Below are positions 36,519-45,025 of a DNA stretch of 64,000 bases, in pieces. The stretch is taken from the NCBI GenBank assembly GCA_965224325.1, contig CBDCYT010000013.1, positions 62,001 through 126,000 on the forward strand, written 5' to 3'. The stretch's first letter is position 1. The number at the start of each line of letters is the position of its first letter. Position numbers and translations under genes: made by a program. Below the pieces are notes generated by a model. That model was not told the DNA's origin and ran no database searches. It worked only from the letters and a program-made list of their open reading frames with translations. Origin of the DNA: CBDCMJ01 sp965224325. Lineage in GTDB: Bacteria > Chloroflexota > Dehalococcoidia > Lucifugimonadales > UBA3495.

Positions 36519-38828
36519 TTATTTGGCCCTCTGCAGCGCCCGCCAGATTTTCTCTGGGGTGAGGGGTGTATCAATGTGCCTAACTCCCGCATTCCGGAGG
36601 GCGTCCATCACCGCGTTGGCCACGGCCGCCGGCGCGGCCACGGTGGGCAACTCGCCCACCCCCTTCGCGCCCAACGGATTGGTCGGAGAAGGGGTCTCTA
36701 TGGTGTCAAGCACCATGTGCGGTATCCCCGCCGCTGTAGGCAAGGCGTAGTCCAGGAGGCTGCCCGTAGCCGGTTGTCCGTCCTGGGTGTACACCATGTC
36801 TTCAGTTAACGCTTGGCCGATACCCTGGGCGATGCCTCCGTGCATTTGCCCTTCCACCAGTAATGGATTTAGAAGGCGGCCGCAGTCATTCACGGCTACG
36901 TACCGGACGATCTCCACGTCGCCGGTATCCTGGTCCACTTCGACCACCACCACGTGGGCGCCGTAACTGAAGGCGTTATCGGGTAGAGTGAAAGTCTCTA
37001 AGAAATCCAATCCAGGGGTCGTGCCCGGCGGAAGCCGTTCCTCGTCGTAGGCCGAAGCTGCCACCTGGTTGAAGTCCAGAGACTGCCCGCCGTCGGCCTG
37101 GTCGTAGACTCGCCCTTCCGCGAAGGCGACCCGGTCCAAGGGACAATCCAACATGTGGGACGCGATCCGAGCCAGCTTCTCCTGGGCCTGTCTGGCAACC
37201 AGGTACAGAGCGGACCCTCCGGTGACAGTCCCCCGGCTGGCTGCCGTCCCGTGCCCTTGGGGAAAGAGGGACGTATCGCCGTGGTGGAACTGCACGGCTG
37301 CGGGACTCACCCCTAACTCCCGAGCAACGATTTGAGCGAACGCGGTCTCGGTGCCCTGGCCGTGAGGGGACAGGCCGGTATACCCGCTGATACGTCCCGA
37401 GGAGTCCACCTCCAGCCTGGCGCTCTCCACCAGGAAATCACCCCGGCCTCCGGAGGCTTTCACCACCGTGGCCAGCCCTACCCCGATAAGCGGACCACCG
37501 GGACGTCTTTGCCGAGACCTCGACCGCCAATTGGCGTAGTCAGCTAATTCCAGCACTCGGTCCAGACCTCGCTGGTACTGACCGGAATCGTAGGTAAGAC
37601 CGGTGGGCGTGCGATACGGGAATTGTTCGGGTTGGATGAAATTTATTTTCCTGACCTCCGCGGGGTCGAGGTCCAAGTCTCCGGCGATCAGGTCCAGTGT
37701 CCTCTCCATGCAGAAGGCCGACTCAGGCCCTCCCGCTCCGCGGTACGGTCCGGTGGGGGGTTTGTTGGTGGTGACGCCCAATACCTCGACGCTCACAGCC
37801 GGGGTCTTGTAGGGTCCAACCATCCGCTGCGCGGATAACATGGGCACCGCCGCGGACGCTGTGAGGAAATATGCCCCCAAGTCAACCAATATGCGAATCC
37901 GCATACCCAAAATCGTGCCGTCGCCACTGGCGGCAGCCTCCACGTCCACTTGGTGTCCGCGGGCGTGGAAAGCCAGCATGTTTTCCTGGCGGTTTTCCAC
38001 CCATTTGACCGGCCGGCCCAGTTTCAAGCAAAGATATGGGACCAGAACTTCTTCGGGATAGACACATCCCTTTTCTCCGAACCCGCCCCCGACGTCCGGA
38101 GCTATGACCGTGATCTTTTCTTCCTCACGCTTGAGCAGTTCAGACAGCTGCCTCCAGACTTGATGAGGCTCCTGGGTGGAGTCCCAGACTACGAGATGGT
38201 CGTCCTGGGGTTGATACTGGGCCACAACACCCCGGGTTTCCAATGGGGCAGGGGCCAGGCGTTGCAGTTGGTAGGATTGCTCAACCACGTGATCCGCTTC
38301 GGAAAAAGCCCTGTCCAGGTCGCCACCCTGGTACCGGAGATGCATGCCCAAGTTAGAGCCAAGATGAGCATGTATCGGCTCTTGCTCCAAGGCGTCGGAG
38401 GGGGCTAGGACCGGAGGAAGCATCTCATAGTCTACAGCGACCAGTTCCGCCCCGTCCTGAGCCGTCACGGCATCTTCAGCTACTATCATCGCCACAGGCT
38501 GACCTACGTAGTGAACACGTTCCCTGGCCAATACTGGGTGGGTAGGCGCGTTCATCGCTATGACAGCTTCATGCGCCGGGAACGGGCGCAGCGGCAAATC
38601 GGCCAGCACACCATCGATGTCTGCGCCGGTTAGCGTTGCCAGCACTCCTGGAAGGGCCTGCGCCATCGAGGCGTCGATAGCTCGGATTACGGCGTGGGCA
38701 TGTGGGCTTCTGATCACCACGGCATGGGTTATGTTTGGGAACGTGATGTCCTCCACGAAGGACCCCATGCCGGTCACCAACCTCGGGTCCTCGAACCGTT
38801 TTAGGGACTGGCCTCTATCGGTGGTCAT
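36519..38828 (-). CDS. Molybdenum hydroxylase large subunit, xanthine dehydrogenase/CoxL family
   Basis: A 769-residue protein from ATG 38828 (GGAGAAGGTGT before it). An upstream frame to 38906 is unlike the family. The aldehyde oxidase/xanthine dehydrogenase a/b hammerhead domain (KRFEDPRLVTGMGSFVEDI) opens the protein. The molybdopterin-binding domain contains APDVGGGFGEK, GPYRGAGGPESAF and the C-terminal catalytic-Glu motif GAKGVGELPTV. True form I CO dehydrogenases have A-Y-x-C-S-F-R in place of PYRGAGG, so this is not one. It is nearer the form II/other hydroxylase pattern (AYRGAGR). The FAD and 2Fe-2S subunits are not in the window. Confidence 0.92.
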   Translation of the reverse strand: MTTDRGQSLKRFEDPRLVTGMGSFVEDITFPNITHAVVIRSPHAHAVIRAIDASMAQALPGVLATLTGADIDGVLADLPLRPFPAHEAVIAMNAPTHPVLARERVHYVGQPVAMIVAEDAVTAQDGAELVAVDYEMLPPVLAPSDALEQEPIHAHLGSNLGMHLRYQGGDLDRAFSEADHVVEQSYQLQRLAPAPLETRGVVAQYQPQDDHLVVWDSTQEPHQVWRQLSELLKREEEKITVIAPDVGGGFGEKGCVYPEEVLVPYLCLKLGRPVKWVENRQENMLAFHARGHQVDVEAAASGDGTILGMRIRILVDLGAYFLTASAAVPMLSAQRMVGPYKTPAVSVEVLGVTTNKPPTGPYRGAGGPESAFCMERTLDLIAGDLDLDPAEVRKINFIQPEQFPYRTPTGLTYDSGQYQRGLDRVLELADYANWRSRSRQRRPGGPLIGVGLATVVKASGGRGDFLVESARLEVDSSGRISGYTGLSPHGQGTETAFAQIVARELGVSPAAVQFHHGDTSLFPQGHGTAASRGTVTGGSALYLVARQAQEKLARIASHMLDCPLDRVAFAEGRVYDQADGGQSLDFNQVAASAYDEERLPPGTTPGLDFLETFTLPDNAFSYGAHVVVVEVDQDTGDVEIVRYVAVNDCGRLLNPLLVEGQMHGGIAQGIGQALTEDMVYTQDGQPATGSLLDYALPTAAGIPHMVLDTIETPSPTNPLGAKGVGELPTVAAPAAVANAVMDALRNAGVRHIDTPLTPEKIWRALQRAK

Positions 38829-39029
38829 ACACCTTCTCCAGGGTGGAAAGTGAGGATGTCTCGAGCAGCGAGTGGACTCAGGCCCAATTATAATGCTTCC
38901 GCGCATGTATAGTTACCTAACTCCGGTTGTGCTGGGGAATTTGGTCTGCATCAGGGACGGCGTAACCGGTCGCTACTCGCGAGAAGAGATATGGCTGAGA
39001 ACGGGCCAACAGCTGGCAAGAGCATCGCG

Positions 39030-39200
39030 ATCTCCGTCAAAGCTGCCGCAAAAGCGGGAACCCGGGGCCGGAGTCCGCAGTCTCGCAGTCTCTATGATCA
39101 AACGGGCCGGTTGGGGACCTCCGGTCTCCGGCTTTCGCCGGAGCGGTAAAGGGGTTATGTCTAACGCGATTAACCGGGGATCAGGGACGAAGCCGCGGGG
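39030..39200. repeat. Degenerate dispersed repeat, family B copy 2
   Basis: Blocks GCGGGAACCCGGGGCC and CTCCGGCTTTCGCCGGA followed by GTAAAGGGGTTAT match the order of blocks at 19756-20010. It is non-coding. It fills most of the gap between the hydroxylase and GMC genes (38829-39268), where nothing else was recognised. Confidence 0.5.
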
Positions 39201-39268
39201 ACATAGGGGGCCGTTTGATATAATGCCCGGCAAAGCTGGAGTTGAAAACTCTCACGCCGGAGGCGGGA

Positions 39269-40882
39269 ATGGTTCAAAGCAACGATATCGTTGACGTGTT
39301 AGTCATAGGCGCCGGAGCTTCAGGCGCTGCATTCACTTGGAGCCTGGCCGATGCGGGTATAAATGTGATGTGCTTGGAGCAGGGCGGCTGGGTCGACCCT
39401 GCCACGTATCCCCCCACCAAGAACGACTGGGAGATCCTCAAGCAAACCGAGTTCCATCCTGACCCTAACCTTAGGGGCCTGGCGTCTGACTATCCCGTCA
39501 ATGATTCCGAGTCGCCTATATCTCCCTTGATGTACAACGCGGTCGGGGGCAGCACCATTCATTGGAGCGCTCACTTTCCGCGAATGCACCCGTCAGACTT
39601 TCGCGTAAGGACGCTGGACGGAGTAGCCGACGACTGGCCGCTAACCTATCGGGACCTGGAACCATACTTCGACCTCAACGACCGGATGATGGGCGTCTCT
39701 GGCATTACGGGCGACACGGCGTTTCCTCCCAAGTCGGAAAGGCAAACCCCTCCGATACCGTTGGGCAAACTGGGAGACACGATTGTCGGCGGATTCGAGA
39801 AGCTAGGCTGGCACTGGTGGCCTTCCGACAGCGCGATATTGACGCAGCCCTACGACGGGCGCCGCGCATGTAATAATTGCGGTCCCTGCGAGACGGGTTG
39901 CGTGGTGGGCGCCAAAGCCAGCGCAGACATTACCTATTGGCCCAAGGCCGTGGCCAAAGGAGGGATACTCAAGACCAATGCCCGGGTCAGAGAAATAAGC
40001 GTGGGCAAGGATGGATTGGCCGATGGAGTCATCTACTATGACTCCAATGGACACGTGCAGCGTCAGAGGGCGCGCATCGTGGTGATGGCGTGCAATGGGG
40101 TTGGCACCCCCAGGCTGTTGCTGAATTCCAAGTCCAGCCTGTTCCCCGAGGGCCTTGCTAACGGCAGCGGGCTTGTGGGCAGAAATCTTATGTTTCACCC
40201 CTACTCCATGGTCATGGGTGTGTTTGATGAACCGCTAGAAGGCTATAAAGGACCCATGGGTTGCATGATCACGAGCTCGGAGTTCTACGAGACGGACCTC
40301 TCCCGGGGGTTTGTCAGAGGATACGCCTTCCAAATCATTCGCAATTCCGGCCCTGCGATTACTGCCCAGGGGTTTGTCACGACGTCCAAGCTTCCTTGGG
40401 GGACGGATCATCACCGGGTGTTCAATCAGCGTTTTGGCCGCACTATCACCGTCGCCGTTACCGGTGAAGATCTGCCGGAGCCGCATAACAGGGTAACCCT
40501 CGACCCGGTCCTCACTGACGCAGATGGTATCCCCGCACCAAAGATAGAATATAGGATGAGCCAAAACAGCCTGAATATGATGGACCATGGCGCCGCCCGC
40601 GGGAGTGAAGTGCTCCAGGCGGCGGGCGCGCAGGAAGTCCTGGTCAATCCCTTGCTGCGTCCAGCGGGCTGGCACCTGCTGGGAACGGCTCGTATGGGCA
40701 GCCACGGCAGCAACTCGGTGGTGGACGGCTATGGCCGGTGTCACGACGTGAAAAATCTGTTTATCGTCGACGGAAGCATCTTCGTAACCGCAGGAGCAGT
40801 CAATCCTACGTCGACCATACAGGCGCTGGCGCTCTACGTAGCCGACCACTTTAAGAAAAACTCCAGGCGCCTGCTTGAATAG
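39269..40882 (+). CDS. GMC oxidoreductase with cysteine cluster, gluconate 2-dehydrogenase large-subunit type
   Basis: A 537-residue protein from ATG 39269 (GGAGGCGGGA before it). An in-frame TTG at 39242 is less likely. The FAD fold opens with DVLVIGAGASGAAFTWSLAD. YNAVGGSTIHWSAHFPR is the GMC substrate-loop region. CNNCGPCETGCVVGAKAS is a four-Cys cluster seen in the subfamily that carries an Fe-S centre near the flavin. The C-terminus keeps HLLGTARMG and NPTSTIQALAL with the catalytic His/Asn. The small subunit follows 76 bp downstream. The pair should be a sugar or alcohol dehydrogenase. No Tat signal or cytochrome c subunit is seen. Confidence 0.92.
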   Translation: MVQSNDIVDVLVIGAGASGAAFTWSLADAGINVMCLEQGGWVDPATYPPTKNDWEILKQTEFHPDPNLRGLASDYPVNDSESPISPLMYNAVGGSTIHWSAHFPRMHPSDFRVRTLDGVADDWPLTYRDLEPYFDLNDRMMGVSGITGDTAFPPKSERQTPPIPLGKLGDTIVGGFEKLGWHWWPSDSAILTQPYDGRRACNNCGPCETGCVVGAKASADITYWPKAVAKGGILKTNARVREISVGKDGLADGVIYYDSNGHVQRQRARIVVMACNGVGTPRLLLNSKSSLFPEGLANGSGLVGRNLMFHPYSMVMGVFDEPLEGYKGPMGCMITSSEFYETDLSRGFVRGYAFQIIRNSGPAITAQGFVTTSKLPWGTDHHRVFNQRFGRTITVAVTGEDLPEPHNRVTLDPVLTDADGIPAPKIEYRMSQNSLNMMDHGAARGSEVLQAAGAQEVLVNPLLRPAGWHLLGTARMGSHGSNSVVDGYGRCHDVKNLFIVDGSIFVTAGAVNPTSTIQALALYVADHFKKNSRRLLE

Positions 40883-40958
40883 GCGGCTGGTGTATAGACA
40901 GCCAGGTAATTCCACGTGAACGAATAATAGTGTCGAAATACTCAACGGGCATGACGCC

Positions 40959-41432
40959 ATGGAGCAACGAATGGCTACTTCCGGTGTATTTTTCAACGAT
41001 CTGCAGATCGATCTGCTAACCCAGGTCTTGGACCGAATTATTCCACCCAACGAACGGATGCCAGGAGCGGGGGAAGTAGTCGTTGGGTACCTGGATGATA
41101 CCGTCAGCCGTTCGGCGAGGTTGAGACGGAGTTTCGGGAATGGCCTATTCCGAATCCAAGTGTGCTCCCAAGAAGCCCACGCTACGGACTTCATCAACCT
41201 GTCCGACACGCAGAAAGACGTGGTGCTGCGTCAAGTGGAGACCGCCGAACCCGCGTTCTTTGACGCAATGCTCCGGCACGCTTACAACGGCTACTACACC
41301 AACTCGAGAGTCGTCGAGCTTCTCGGTCTCGAAGCTCGGCCCCCGCAGCCTAAGGGACATCAAATAGAACAAGGCGACTTCGGGCCGATGGAGAACGTTA
41401 AACGGCGGGGTATAGTTTTTCGAGAGGCGTGA
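40959..41432 (+). CDS. Gluconate 2-dehydrogenase subunit 3 family protein (GMC small subunit)
   Basis: A 157-residue protein (ATG 40959 or 40971). The pattern LLTQVLDRIIPPNERMPGAGE, a mid-region LSDTQKDVVLRQVE, and FFDAMLRHAYNGYYTNSRVV with GLEARPPQPKGH are typical of subunit 3, which chaperones or stabilises the large subunit. The usual Tat signal peptide is absent. That matches the lack of a secretion signal on the large subunit and suggests a cytoplasmic complex. Confidence 0.88.
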   Translation: MEQRMATSGVFFNDLQIDLLTQVLDRIIPPNERMPGAGEVVVGYLDDTVSRSARLRRSFGNGLFRIQVCSQEAHATDFINLSDTQKDVVLRQVETAEPAFFDAMLRHAYNGYYTNSRVVELLGLEARPPQPKGHQIEQGDFGPMENVKRRGIVFREA

Positions 41433-41667
41433 GCCTACCGACTCTCCCCCTTGGTTTGGCCGGGCGTTTCTCATCTGAGGCGTGAGGCGCTTGTTCAGGG
41501 AAGTCCACGACCCTAGCTATTCCTAGAAACTACGTCAAAAGCCGCACTCGCTGTGGTAGGGCGCCCCTTCAATCCGTTCACACGGCCGTTCATCCTGAGG
41601 TTCTAGAAGGACTTCCTTATTGACGGGCCCACCCTGAGCTGGCCGGGCCATATCTTTAGACAGTTTC

Positions 41668-42411
41668 TTAGCCGGCGTTGGCCCGACGGCTGCCTGATTT
41701 CCCCGCTGCTTTTCTCACGTAAAAGACGCAGTGGTCCACAGGTTTGGTATCGGTGAAGTACATGACGCCGCCCAACAAGTCCGGATGTTCGGACTCCACC
41801 AGGTCCAGTCCTAAGCCGTTTAGTCTGGCTAGGATTTCCCGCTCATCGTATAGGTGAAAAGAACGATCGGTGTCATAGTCCCGGTCGTATACCGTGATGA
41901 AACCCTGCCCGTTCTTAAACATCAGCTGCAATACACCGTTTGGCTTCAAGACCCGGGCAAACTCTTTAAGAGTTACCTCCATAACGTCTGCCGGTCCAAT
42001 ATGTTGGATCACCGCGTTACACATGACAAAATCAAAGGATTCATCCTGAAACGGCAATGGATGCCGCAAGTTGGCAACCGATATTCGCTCGACAATTTCC
42101 GGATGAATTTCCTTAGCTTGTTGAATGTTTTCCTCTACCGCGTCGATTCCGTAAACGTCAAACCCTTGGGTCCAAAGCCGATGAACGTCCCTAGCGCCAG
42201 CGCCGCAGCCGGCATCCAGACCCCGGGGCCCAGGCGCCAGTTGGACCAACCGTTCCAATAGGTCGAAATCTTCTTTTAGGGCTGAATGGGAGGAACGAGT
42301 GTAAACCGCCTGAAGGAGTTGGTGGGCCACGTCTGAATAGCGTTCGGCATGATGCCTGTAGAATTCCTCGGACCAATCGGCCGGTTCAAGATTAAATTCG
42401 ACTTGAGTCAT
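41668..42411 (-). CDS. Class I SAM-dependent methyltransferase
   Basis: A 247-residue protein. Motif I is GLDAGCGAGARDVHRLWTQG, the acidic end of strand 2 is YGIDAVEENIQQAKE, and motif II/III is HPLPFQDESFDFVMCNAVIQ followed by the ARVLKPNGVLQLMF loop. The fold is that of small-molecule methylases. The last gene of a same-strand group with a Nudix hydrolase, a second methyltransferase, a nucleotidyltransferase and an aminotransferase, it may modify the same product. The methylated substrate is unknown. Confidence 0.88.
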   Translation of the reverse strand: MTQVEFNLEPADWSEEFYRHHAERYSDVAHQLLQAVYTRSSHSALKEDFDLLERLVQLAPGPRGLDAGCGAGARDVHRLWTQGFDVYGIDAVEENIQQAKEIHPEIVERISVANLRHPLPFQDESFDFVMCNAVIQHIGPADVMEVTLKEFARVLKPNGVLQLMFKNGQGFITVYDRDYDTDRSFHLYDEREILARLNGLGLDLVESEHPDLLGGVMYFTDTKPVDHCVFYVRKAAGKSGSRRANAG

Positions 42412-42513
42412 CTCTTTACCACGCGCGCGCCTTTCCGGGCGCCTTTATAATTTCTGGACGTCGAGTTGGGTCTGCTTCTTCATCCTGTTAATGGCAGTGA
42501 ATACATGGGTGTT

Positions 42514-43131
42514 TCAATCAAAGTCTGAAGGCCAGCCGGGATGGCCGTTGAACTCAAAGTAGCGCTCAATTTGCTGCGGGGTAACCCGGTCTAGGGATAA
42601 CTTCGGAAGTCGGTCTCGCGAGAAGAAGGCCACCGAATCTGTTTCTACGCTAGTCTGCGGCGAACCCCCTACTATCTCGCATTGAAAGCAAACCATATAG
42701 ACGGAGAACGGATAAGGAGGGTGAAGGTGGCGGCTCCTGTCGTAGAGAGCCAGCAACTTTATCACCTGGGTTTGATAGCCAGACTCTTCCTGTATCTCCC
42801 TAACCACCGCTTCAGAAGGGGATTCATTCACATCGGCCCATCCGCCCGGCAGGGCCCAAAGTGCGTCGGCCCGCTCCCGGACCAACATGACTTCGTCGTT
42901 CCGGAAGACTGCACCCCTAACGTCCACTTTAGGAGTGGCGTAGCCGGCTTCCCGAGCGAACAAGTCGCGAACATATTCCGGGGTCTGCCCGGAATGGTCA
43001 GCCATGATTTCGGCGGCGATCGATTGGACAGAACGGTAACGTTCGGCATCAAAAAGACCCGGGGAGTGCTCCAGTCCGATTTGGGCGATTGCGGATAGCT
43101 CTCGGGCCCATTTAATCCACGAGGGTTTCAT
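42514..43131 (-). CDS. Nudix hydrolase with N-terminal helical domain
   Basis: A 205-residue protein. The N-terminal 60 residues (WARELSAIAQIGLEHSPGLF) match the accessory domain found before the Nudix fold in one hydrolase subfamily. The Nudix box GGWADVNESPSEAVVREI, continuing QEESG, fits G-x5-E-x7-R-E-U-x-E-E-x-G with all metal-binding Glu present. Members cleave nucleoside diphosphates linked to another group, such as NDP-sugars or CDP-alcohols, releasing the phosphorylated group. This fits the neighbouring nucleotidyltransferase. Confidence 0.93.
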   Translation of the reverse strand: MKPSWIKWARELSAIAQIGLEHSPGLFDAERYRSVQSIAAEIMADHSGQTPEYVRDLFAREAGYATPKVDVRGAVFRNDEVMLVRERADALWALPGGWADVNESPSEAVVREIQEESGYQTQVIKLLALYDRSRHLHPPYPFSVYMVCFQCEIVGGSPQTSVETDSVAFFSRDRLPKLSLDRVTPQQIERYFEFNGHPGWPSDFD

Positions 43132-43213
43132 TACTGGCTTCTAATGGCTTCGCCTTGATTTAACCGAGTTTGATGCGGCGGCCTAGCTGGCATTTTATTC
43201 CTTAGTCGCCGTC

Positions 43214-43957
43214 TTAAACAGGGAAAGCTGAGAACTCTAGCGGTAAGCCGTCCAGGTCCGGTTTAGTTCGAGTTGTCGCTGAATTTCCCTTTTCCAACAG
43301 CAATATCGACATACAGACTTGGGAATAGGGGGTATCCGCCATCTCCGAGACCTCATGAAAGTAACCTGTGCCTCTCAAAGCCTGAGGGCGGGGCTCCAGG
43401 TTTAATAGGAATCTCATCACCTCGTCGGCATCGCTCACCACATAGGGAACTACCGCCTCTTGGTCCTGCCCGTCGAATTGGATTCGATAGCGAGAATCTT
43501 GGAGACCTTTTTGTCCTTCGACATCTTTTAACAGCCGCATATCTGCCAAAACGAACCTGCTGGTTACCCGGTACATTTCCTCCCATACTTCCTGGTATCG
43601 AGGCTCGATAACCAGCACACTGGTGCAGTGGACCAAGTCGAATGCCTCGTCGTCGAAAGGAATTATGACCCCGTTGGTGACCTCAAACCTGGCTTCCGGG
43701 TAAGTCCGGCGCGCCAGGTCTACGGCGGGCTCGGCTATGTCTATTCCGGTGTAGTCAATAGTTGGTTCCAGGGTGCGCATGATGTTGAAGAATCCGCCAG
43801 AGGCACATCCCACATCTAGCACTTTAATCCCCGGAAACAAAACCCTTGGCAAAAAAACTCGCTCCGATGGGTAAAGGTCGGACACTTCATGACGATGTTT
43901 AGAGTAATAATCGATGGCGCTGGGCTGGGACCATGCTTTAGCATTTTCCAAATGCAC
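43214..43957 (-). CDS. Class I SAM-dependent methyltransferase
   Basis: A 247-residue protein of the same length as, but clearly different from, the methyltransferase at 41668. Motif I is KVLDVGCASGGFFNIMRTL, then DYTGIDIAEPAVDLARRTYP and IPFDDEAFDLVHCTSVLVIE. It lacks the C-terminal features of known RNA methylases. It lies 82 bp upstream of the Nudix gene and just after a family A element that separates it from the nucleotidyltransferase. Small-molecule or lipid substrate inferred. Confidence 0.87.
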   Translation of the reverse strand: MHLENAKAWSQPSAIDYYSKHRHEVSDLYPSERVFLPRVLFPGIKVLDVGCASGGFFNIMRTLEPTIDYTGIDIAEPAVDLARRTYPEARFEVTNGVIIPFDDEAFDLVHCTSVLVIEPRYQEVWEEMYRVTSRFVLADMRLLKDVEGQKGLQDSRYRIQFDGQDQEAVVPYVVSDADEVMRFLLNLEPRPQALRGTGYFHEVSEMADTPYSQVCMSILLLEKGNSATTRTKPDLDGLPLEFSAFPV

Positions 43958-44049
43958 CTTCTCTTGTTGAGCAGTTAGCGGGCATTAAACGCCCGTGATT
44001 TCCGGCGCCTCTTGGTTCCAGTGGATAAGTGGGCGAAGACGGCCTTATC

Positions 44050-44221
44050 TGAGCCTGTCTCAGAAGTCTCCGCTCACGATTTTGGGTGGACGCAACCTGA
44101 TGGTTACTATCATAAACCGCTTAAACCAGTATTGAATCCGGCTCAATAACCCGTCATTCCCGCGAAAGCGGGAATCCAGAAAGGTAGGACGCTGGAGGAC
44201 TCAGCTTTATGAGACAAGCTC
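44050..44221 (+). mobile_element. MITE-like element, family A copy 2, abutting the nucleotidyltransferase stop codon
   Basis: A 172 bp element with inverted ends TGAGCCTGTCTCA and (complement) TGAGCTTGTCTCA, and the internal hairpin ATTCCCGC-gaaa-GCGGGAAT. Its right-hand end provides the TGA at 44222-44220 that ends the nucleotidyltransferase. It has no coding capacity and is presumably mobilised by a transposase elsewhere. Confidence 0.88.
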
Positions 44222-44984
44222 ATCTCTGAGCTTTCTCCGGATGCAGAGTTTCCGCGGCGAACAGTTTTTCAGTTGCTTGGAGGTCTTCCATGGTGTCAAT
44301 CTCCGCCCATCTATTGGGTGCGGCATGGAGAACTGCCAGACGCATGGAACCCTGAGAAATTAGATCGGCGAAGACCGCCTCGTAATATTGGTTGTCCCGC
44401 TGCTGCGCCAGATAGAAGTCCAACTGAGGAACTATATGGTCCTGTAAAGCCTCTTGGGAGAGTTTGTAGATATTTGCCGTTTTGAGAACGGACCCGTAGT
44501 CGAAGTCATCCTCCTGATGGGCCTTGAGGACCATCCTGTTAGCCCAGGGGCCATCGGCCTGAATAACCGTCCCGTCCATGTAAGGCTGAAATCTTTCGAC
44601 GATAGCAACGTTTGGTTCCGGAGTTTGAGCTAGCCTATGTAATAACTCGGCTTCAAAAACCAGGTCCCCTTCCAGCAAGAGTACCTGGTTATCCAGGTGC
44701 AATCGCGCTAACCATAAGGAGTAGAGGTTGTTGGTGCGGTCATAGATTTGATTCCGAACGTAGTGAATGTTCATGCCGCCATATCTGGTCCCGTACTTGT
44801 CGAAAATCAACTCCGAAAGATAGCCCACCACCAGGATTGTGTCTCGGACACCCGCCTTCAACAACGCGTCCAGCTGATGCTCCAGAATGGGCTTAGAATT
44901 GACCGGGACCAGACATTTTGGGACTGACAACGTGATGGGAAGCAACCGGGTGCCCATGCCCGCGGCAAGGATTATTGCCTTCAT
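44220..44984 (-). CDS. Sugar/alcohol-phosphate nucleotidyltransferase (LicC/PntC-like NTP transferase)
   Basis: A 254-residue protein. KAIILAAGMGTRLLPITLSVP followed by KCLVPV is the NTP-binding loop of the nucleotidyltransferase fold. DTILVVGYLSELI, YDRTNNLYSLWLA and LLLEGDLVFE (metal-binding Asp) resemble choline-phosphate cytidylyltransferases and PntC-type aminoethylphosphonate cytidylyltransferases. NRWAEIDTMEDLQATEKLF closes the active site with a second Asp. It follows an aminotransferase gene by 41 bp. In some bacteria the two activities are fused in one protein. The stop codon is formed by an adjoining repeat element, so the native C-terminus may have differed. Confidence 0.88.
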   Translation of the reverse strand: MKAIILAAGMGTRLLPITLSVPKCLVPVNSKPILEHQLDALLKAGVRDTILVVGYLSELIFDKYGTRYGGMNIHYVRNQIYDRTNNLYSLWLARLHLDNQVLLLEGDLVFEAELLHRLAQTPEPNVAIVERFQPYMDGTVIQADGPWANRMVLKAHQEDDFDYGSVLKTANIYKLSQEALQDHIVPQLDFYLAQQRDNQYYEAVFADLISQGSMRLAVLHAAPNRWAEIDTMEDLQATEKLFAAETLHPEKAQR

Positions 44985-45025
44985 CCTCTACCTCCTCTAG
45001 TGTAATTCGGGTGTCTGAGAGATGG

